A stretch of 64,000 nt of DNA from Candidatus Kryptoniota bacterium (GTDB lineage: Bacteria > Bacteroidota > Ignavibacteria > Kryptoniales > Kryptoniaceae): assembly GCA_938074445.1 (NCBI GenBank), contig CALJEK010000001.1, forward strand, positions 124,001-188,000, given 5' to 3'. The notes beneath the pieces were generated by a model that was not told where the DNA came from, did not search any database, and saw only the letters and a program-made list of their open reading frames with translations. Made by a program: the position numbers and the translations under genes. Positions 61,091-64,000 of the stretch are shown in pieces; position 1 is the stretch's first letter; every line of letters begins with the position of its first letter.

Positions 61091-63010
61091 ATGGAAAAAA
61101 TAAGGGTTAAACTGCCCGATAATAGCGTTTTAGAAGTTGACAAAGGGACGACGCCTTTACAAATAGCGGAAATTTTAAGTAAGCGACTTGCCAAAGATGC
61201 GATCGCAGCGAAAGTTAACGGTGTTGTCATAGATCTTACTCGTCCACTTGAGGAGGATTGTGAGCTTCAGATTTTAACTTTTGATGACCCGGAGGGTAAA
61301 GAAGTATTTTGGCATAGTTCGGCTCATCTTATGGCGCATGCGATTGAAGAACTTTTTCCGGGTGCGAAGTTTGGCGTTGGACCACCAATTGAGGATGGAT
61401 TTTATTATGATGTCGATGTTGATAAGCCTCTTACGGTTGAGGACCTTGTTAAAATTGAGGAGAAGATGAAGGAGCTTGCGCAAAAGGATGAACCATATGT
61501 TAGAAAAGTTGTCACAAAAGAAGAAGCGCTTGAGTTCTTTAAGAAGAAAGGTGATCCATATAAAGTTGAAATCATAGAACAAATTGATGACAGCGATGTA
61601 ATAACCTTGTATAGTGAGGGGAGTTTTACTGATTTATGTCGTGGTCCGCATTTGCCATCGACGGGAAAGATAAAATATGTTAAGTTGTTAAATATCGCTG
61701 GGGCTTACTGGCGTGGTGATGCGAGGAATAAAATGTTGCAGAGGGTTTATGGTGTTGCTTATCCAAAGAAGGAACTTCTTGATGAGCATTTAAGGCGACT
61801 TGAAGAAGCAAAGAAAAGAGATCATAGACGGCTTGGAAAGGAGCTTGAACTTTTCGTTTTTCATGACATTGCCCCGGGTGCACCTTTCTGGTTGCCAAAG
61901 GGGATGATAATTTTCCGTGAACTTGAAAAATTTATTCGTGAAGAGCTTGATAAGCGAGGTTATGAGGAAATTTCAACTCCGATCCTTGTGAAAAAAGATT
62001 TATGGGAGAGATCGGGGCATTGGGAACATTACAAAGAAAATATGTTTGTGCTTGAGGTTGAAAATGAAATTTATTCTCTAAAACCGATGAATTGTCCGGA
62101 AAGCACTTATGTCTATAAGATGCGGACGAGAAGCTATAGGGATTTGCCACTGCGACTTGCGGAGATAGGGAGATTACATAGAAATGAAATCTCTGGTGCC
62201 CTTGGTGGGATGTTTCGCGTAAGGCAGATAACGATGGATGATGCGCATATTTATTGCAGACCAGATCAAATTTTAAGCGAGATAAACGAGTTGATTGATT
62301 TCGTAAATTATGTCTATGGAATTTTCAAGTTTCAGCCAGCGTATTATCTTTCAACGAAACCAGATGGTGCGATGGGAGACCCTGAGTTGTGGGAACATGC
62401 TGAACAAGCCTTGAGAATGGCGTTAGAGCAAAATGGAATAAAATATGGATTAAAGGAAAAGGAGGGAGCATTTTACGGTCCAAAAATAGATGTCCAAATT
62501 AAAGACGCTCTCGGTAGAGATTGGCAAGTTGCAACAATTCAGCTCGACTTTGTGATGTTGCCTGAAAGATTTGACTTGACTTATATTGATGTTGATGGAC
62601 AGCCGAAGCGACCGGTTGCAATTCATAGAGCGATATTTGGCTCGTTTGAAAGATTTGTCGGTATTTTAACTGAACATTTCGCTGGTAACTTTCCAGTTTG
62701 GCTTGCACCAGTTCAAGTTGCGGTTTTGCCTATAACCGATGCGCAAAATGATTATGCAAAAACGGTTTGGGAAAAGCTTAAACAGCAGCAAATTCGTGCG
62801 GAGCTCGATTCGAGAAACGAGAAGATAACTTACAAAATAAGGGAAGCGGAGACTAAAAAAATTCCATATATGCTTATAGTTGGTGAGAAGGAAAGAGCAA
62901 GCGGAACTATTTCAGTAAGAAGGCATGGCAAGGGAGATCTTGGAGTATTTGATTTGGAAAGTTTTATATCCAAAATTAAATTTGAAATAGAAAGCAAAGC
63001 TGTGGAATAA
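61091..63010 (+). CDS. thrS: Threonyl-tRNA synthetase
   Basis: N-terminal TGS; WHSSAHLMAHAIEELFP; FTDLCRGPHLPSTG; KPMNCPEST; DDAHIYCRPDQI. ATG at 61091 preferred. Confidence 0.97.
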   Translation: MEKIRVKLPDNSVLEVDKGTTPLQIAEILSKRLAKDAIAAKVNGVVIDLTRPLEEDCELQILTFDDPEGKEVFWHSSAHLMAHAIEELFPGAKFGVGPPIEDGFYYDVDVDKPLTVEDLVKIEEKMKELAQKDEPYVRKVVTKEEALEFFKKKGDPYKVEIIEQIDDSDVITLYSEGSFTDLCRGPHLPSTGKIKYVKLLNIAGAYWRGDARNKMLQRVYGVAYPKKELLDEHLRRLEEAKKRDHRRLGKELELFVFHDIAPGAPFWLPKGMIIFRELEKFIREELDKRGYEEISTPILVKKDLWERSGHWEHYKENMFVLEVENEIYSLKPMNCPESTYVYKMRTRSYRDLPLRLAEIGRLHRNEISGALGGMFRVRQITMDDAHIYCRPDQILSEINELIDFVNYVYGIFKFQPAYYLSTKPDGAMGDPELWEHAEQALRMALEQNGIKYGLKEKEGAFYGPKIDVQIKDALGRDWQVATIQLDFVMLPERFDLTYIDVDGQPKRPVAIHRAIFGSFERFVGILTEHFAGNFPVWLAPVQVAVLPITDAQNDYAKTVWEKLKQQQIRAELDSRNEKITYKIREAETKKIPYMLIVGEKERASGTISVRRHGKGDLGVFDLESFISKIKFEIESKAVE

Positions 63011-63033
63011 CCAAAACAAAAAGAGAGGATGCC

Positions 63034-63648
63034 ATAGAGAAAGAATTACGCATTAATGAGCAAATCCGAGCCCCACGGGTAAGAGTGATAGACGAAAATG
63101 GGCAGTCAATTGGCATAATGAACACGCGTGACGCGTTGAGGTTAGCTGAGGAAAGAGGTTATGACCTTGTCGAAGTTGCCCCTCAAGCTAATCCTCCTGT
63201 TTGTAAGTTAATGGATTATGGAAAGTATAAGTATGAAAAGCAAAAGGAGGAAAAGCTTCACAAGAAGCAAAGATCGCTTGCGGTTTTGAAAGAATTGAGA
63301 TTTCATCCAAATATGGGTGAACATGATTTTCAATTTAAAGCGCGTCATGCAAGGGAATTTATACTTGACGGGCATAAGGTTAAAGCGCAGGTTATTTTTA
63401 AAGGCAGAGAGATTTTGCACACGGAGTTTGGAGAAAAGATATTAAAAAGATTAATTGAGTTTTTATCTGATGTCGCGCGAGTTGAACAGGATATAAAGCT
63501 TGAAGGGAGTTCAATGAGTGTTTTGTTTGCACCGGATAGGAGAAAAATTCAAATGTTAAAAGAGCAGGAAGAGAAAAATAAACAATTTGGAGGACAAAAG
63601 GACAATGCCGAAGGTGAAGAGCAATCGCGCAGCCAAGAAGCGCTTTAA
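63034..63648 (+). CDS. infC: Translation initiation factor IF-3, probably initiated at AUA
   Basis: Conserved IF3 N-terminus [47 protein letters not shown] begins upstream of the GTG used in the ORF track; AGAGAGG precedes ATA at 63034. Confidence 0.9.
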   Translation: MEKELRINEQIRAPRVRVIDENGQSIGIMNTRDALRLAEERGYDLVEVAPQANPPVCKLMDYGKYKYEKQKEEKLHKKQRSLAVLKELRFHPNMGEHDFQFKARHAREFILDGHKVKAQVIFKGREILHTEFGEKILKRLIEFLSDVARVEQDIKLEGSSMSVLFAPDRRKIQMLKEQEEKNKQFGGQKDNAEGEEQSRSQEAL

Positions 63649-63799
63649 AGTTACAGCAACTGGTAAAATAAAAAGACAGAAGGCGGGTAGAAGTCACCTT
63701 GCCACAGGTAAAACAAGAAAAAGGAAAAGACAACTCCGAAAGCCAACCCTTGTGCATCCTTATGAGGAAAAAAGAATTAAGCAACTAATTCTTGCTTGA
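63605..63799 (+). CDS. rpmI: 50S ribosomal protein L35
   Basis: [35 protein letters not shown] at 63605 overlapping the infC 3' end. Confidence 0.95.
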   Translation: MPKVKSNRAAKKRFKVTATGKIKRQKAGRSHLATGKTRKRKRQLRKPTLVHPYEEKRIKQLILA

Positions 63800-63830
63800 T
63801 TTTTAAAAATTAAATTTAGCGAGTGAAAAG

Positions 63831-64000
63831 ATGAGAGCGACAAATAAACCAGCTTCAAGAAGGAGAAGGAAAAAGCTGCTTGAAAGAGCGAAAGGATTCT
63901 GGGGAATGCGCGGTAATACCCTTAGACAGGCTAAAGACCATGTCGCAAAAGCACTTCAATACTCATATCGCGACAGAAGAACAAAGAAGCGTGAATTCAG
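63831..64000 (+). CDS. rplT: 50S ribosomal protein L20, truncated by window end
   Basis: [56 protein letters not shown]; infC-rpmI-rplT order. Confidence 0.93.
   Translation, partial: MRATNKPASRRRRKKLLERAKGFWGMRGNTLRQAKDHVAKALQYSYRDRRTKKREF

Noticed and set aside
63398-63784. 128-aa minus-strand ORF across infC/rpmI
   Set aside because: Antisense to two conserved translation genes; no motif.

Overview
AT-rich bacterial chromosomal window, densely packed with housekeeping genes. I see no CRISPR array, IS element, prophage or rRNA. Gene content and order suggest the FCB/Chlorobi-Ignavibacteria-Kryptonia side of Bacteria (inference only). Main blocks: truncated rtcA, folP-cdaA-GT2-pcm-miaA; a minus-strand run (prolyl oligopeptidase, RumA/RlmD-like, rluD, lspA, DksA/TraR-like, ileS, DUF2905-like, PNP, DivIVA, YggS); a FabI/FabL-like SDR; a minus-strand PII-like/RND/MFP/TolC/TetR efflux operon; mnmE-mnmG-rsmG with two perfect parS-like 16-mers bracketing mnmG; murQ-mfd; a LexA-like repressor; a complete collinear dcw cluster (mraZ to ftsZ, no ddl); tRNA-Leu(GAG); a TonB-dependent receptor; mdh; rpmA/coiled-coil/rplU; der, dtd, prmC, Mut7-C, 2H phosphoesterase, eno, thrS and infC-rpmI-rplT (truncated). 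Most notable: (1) a LexA homologue that by hand alignment has lost the catalytic Ser (to Gly), the catalytic Lys (to Arg) and the Ala-Gly scissile bond, yet has a GAAC-N4-GTTC operator exactly between the -35 and -10 of its own promoter; (2) two parS-like palindromes flanking mnmG; (3) infC apparently starting at AUA, overlapping a two-codon ATG-CCA-TAG mini-ORF; (4) a three-copy, 10-bp-periodic MraZ-box-like repeat just after the dcw promoter; (5) an 11-residue-repeat coiled-coil gene inserted between rplU and rpmA; (6) a DksA/TraR protein with a histone-H1-like Lys/Ala-rich tail. No wholly new multi-gene system is evident. All assignments are by reading motifs, with no database search.
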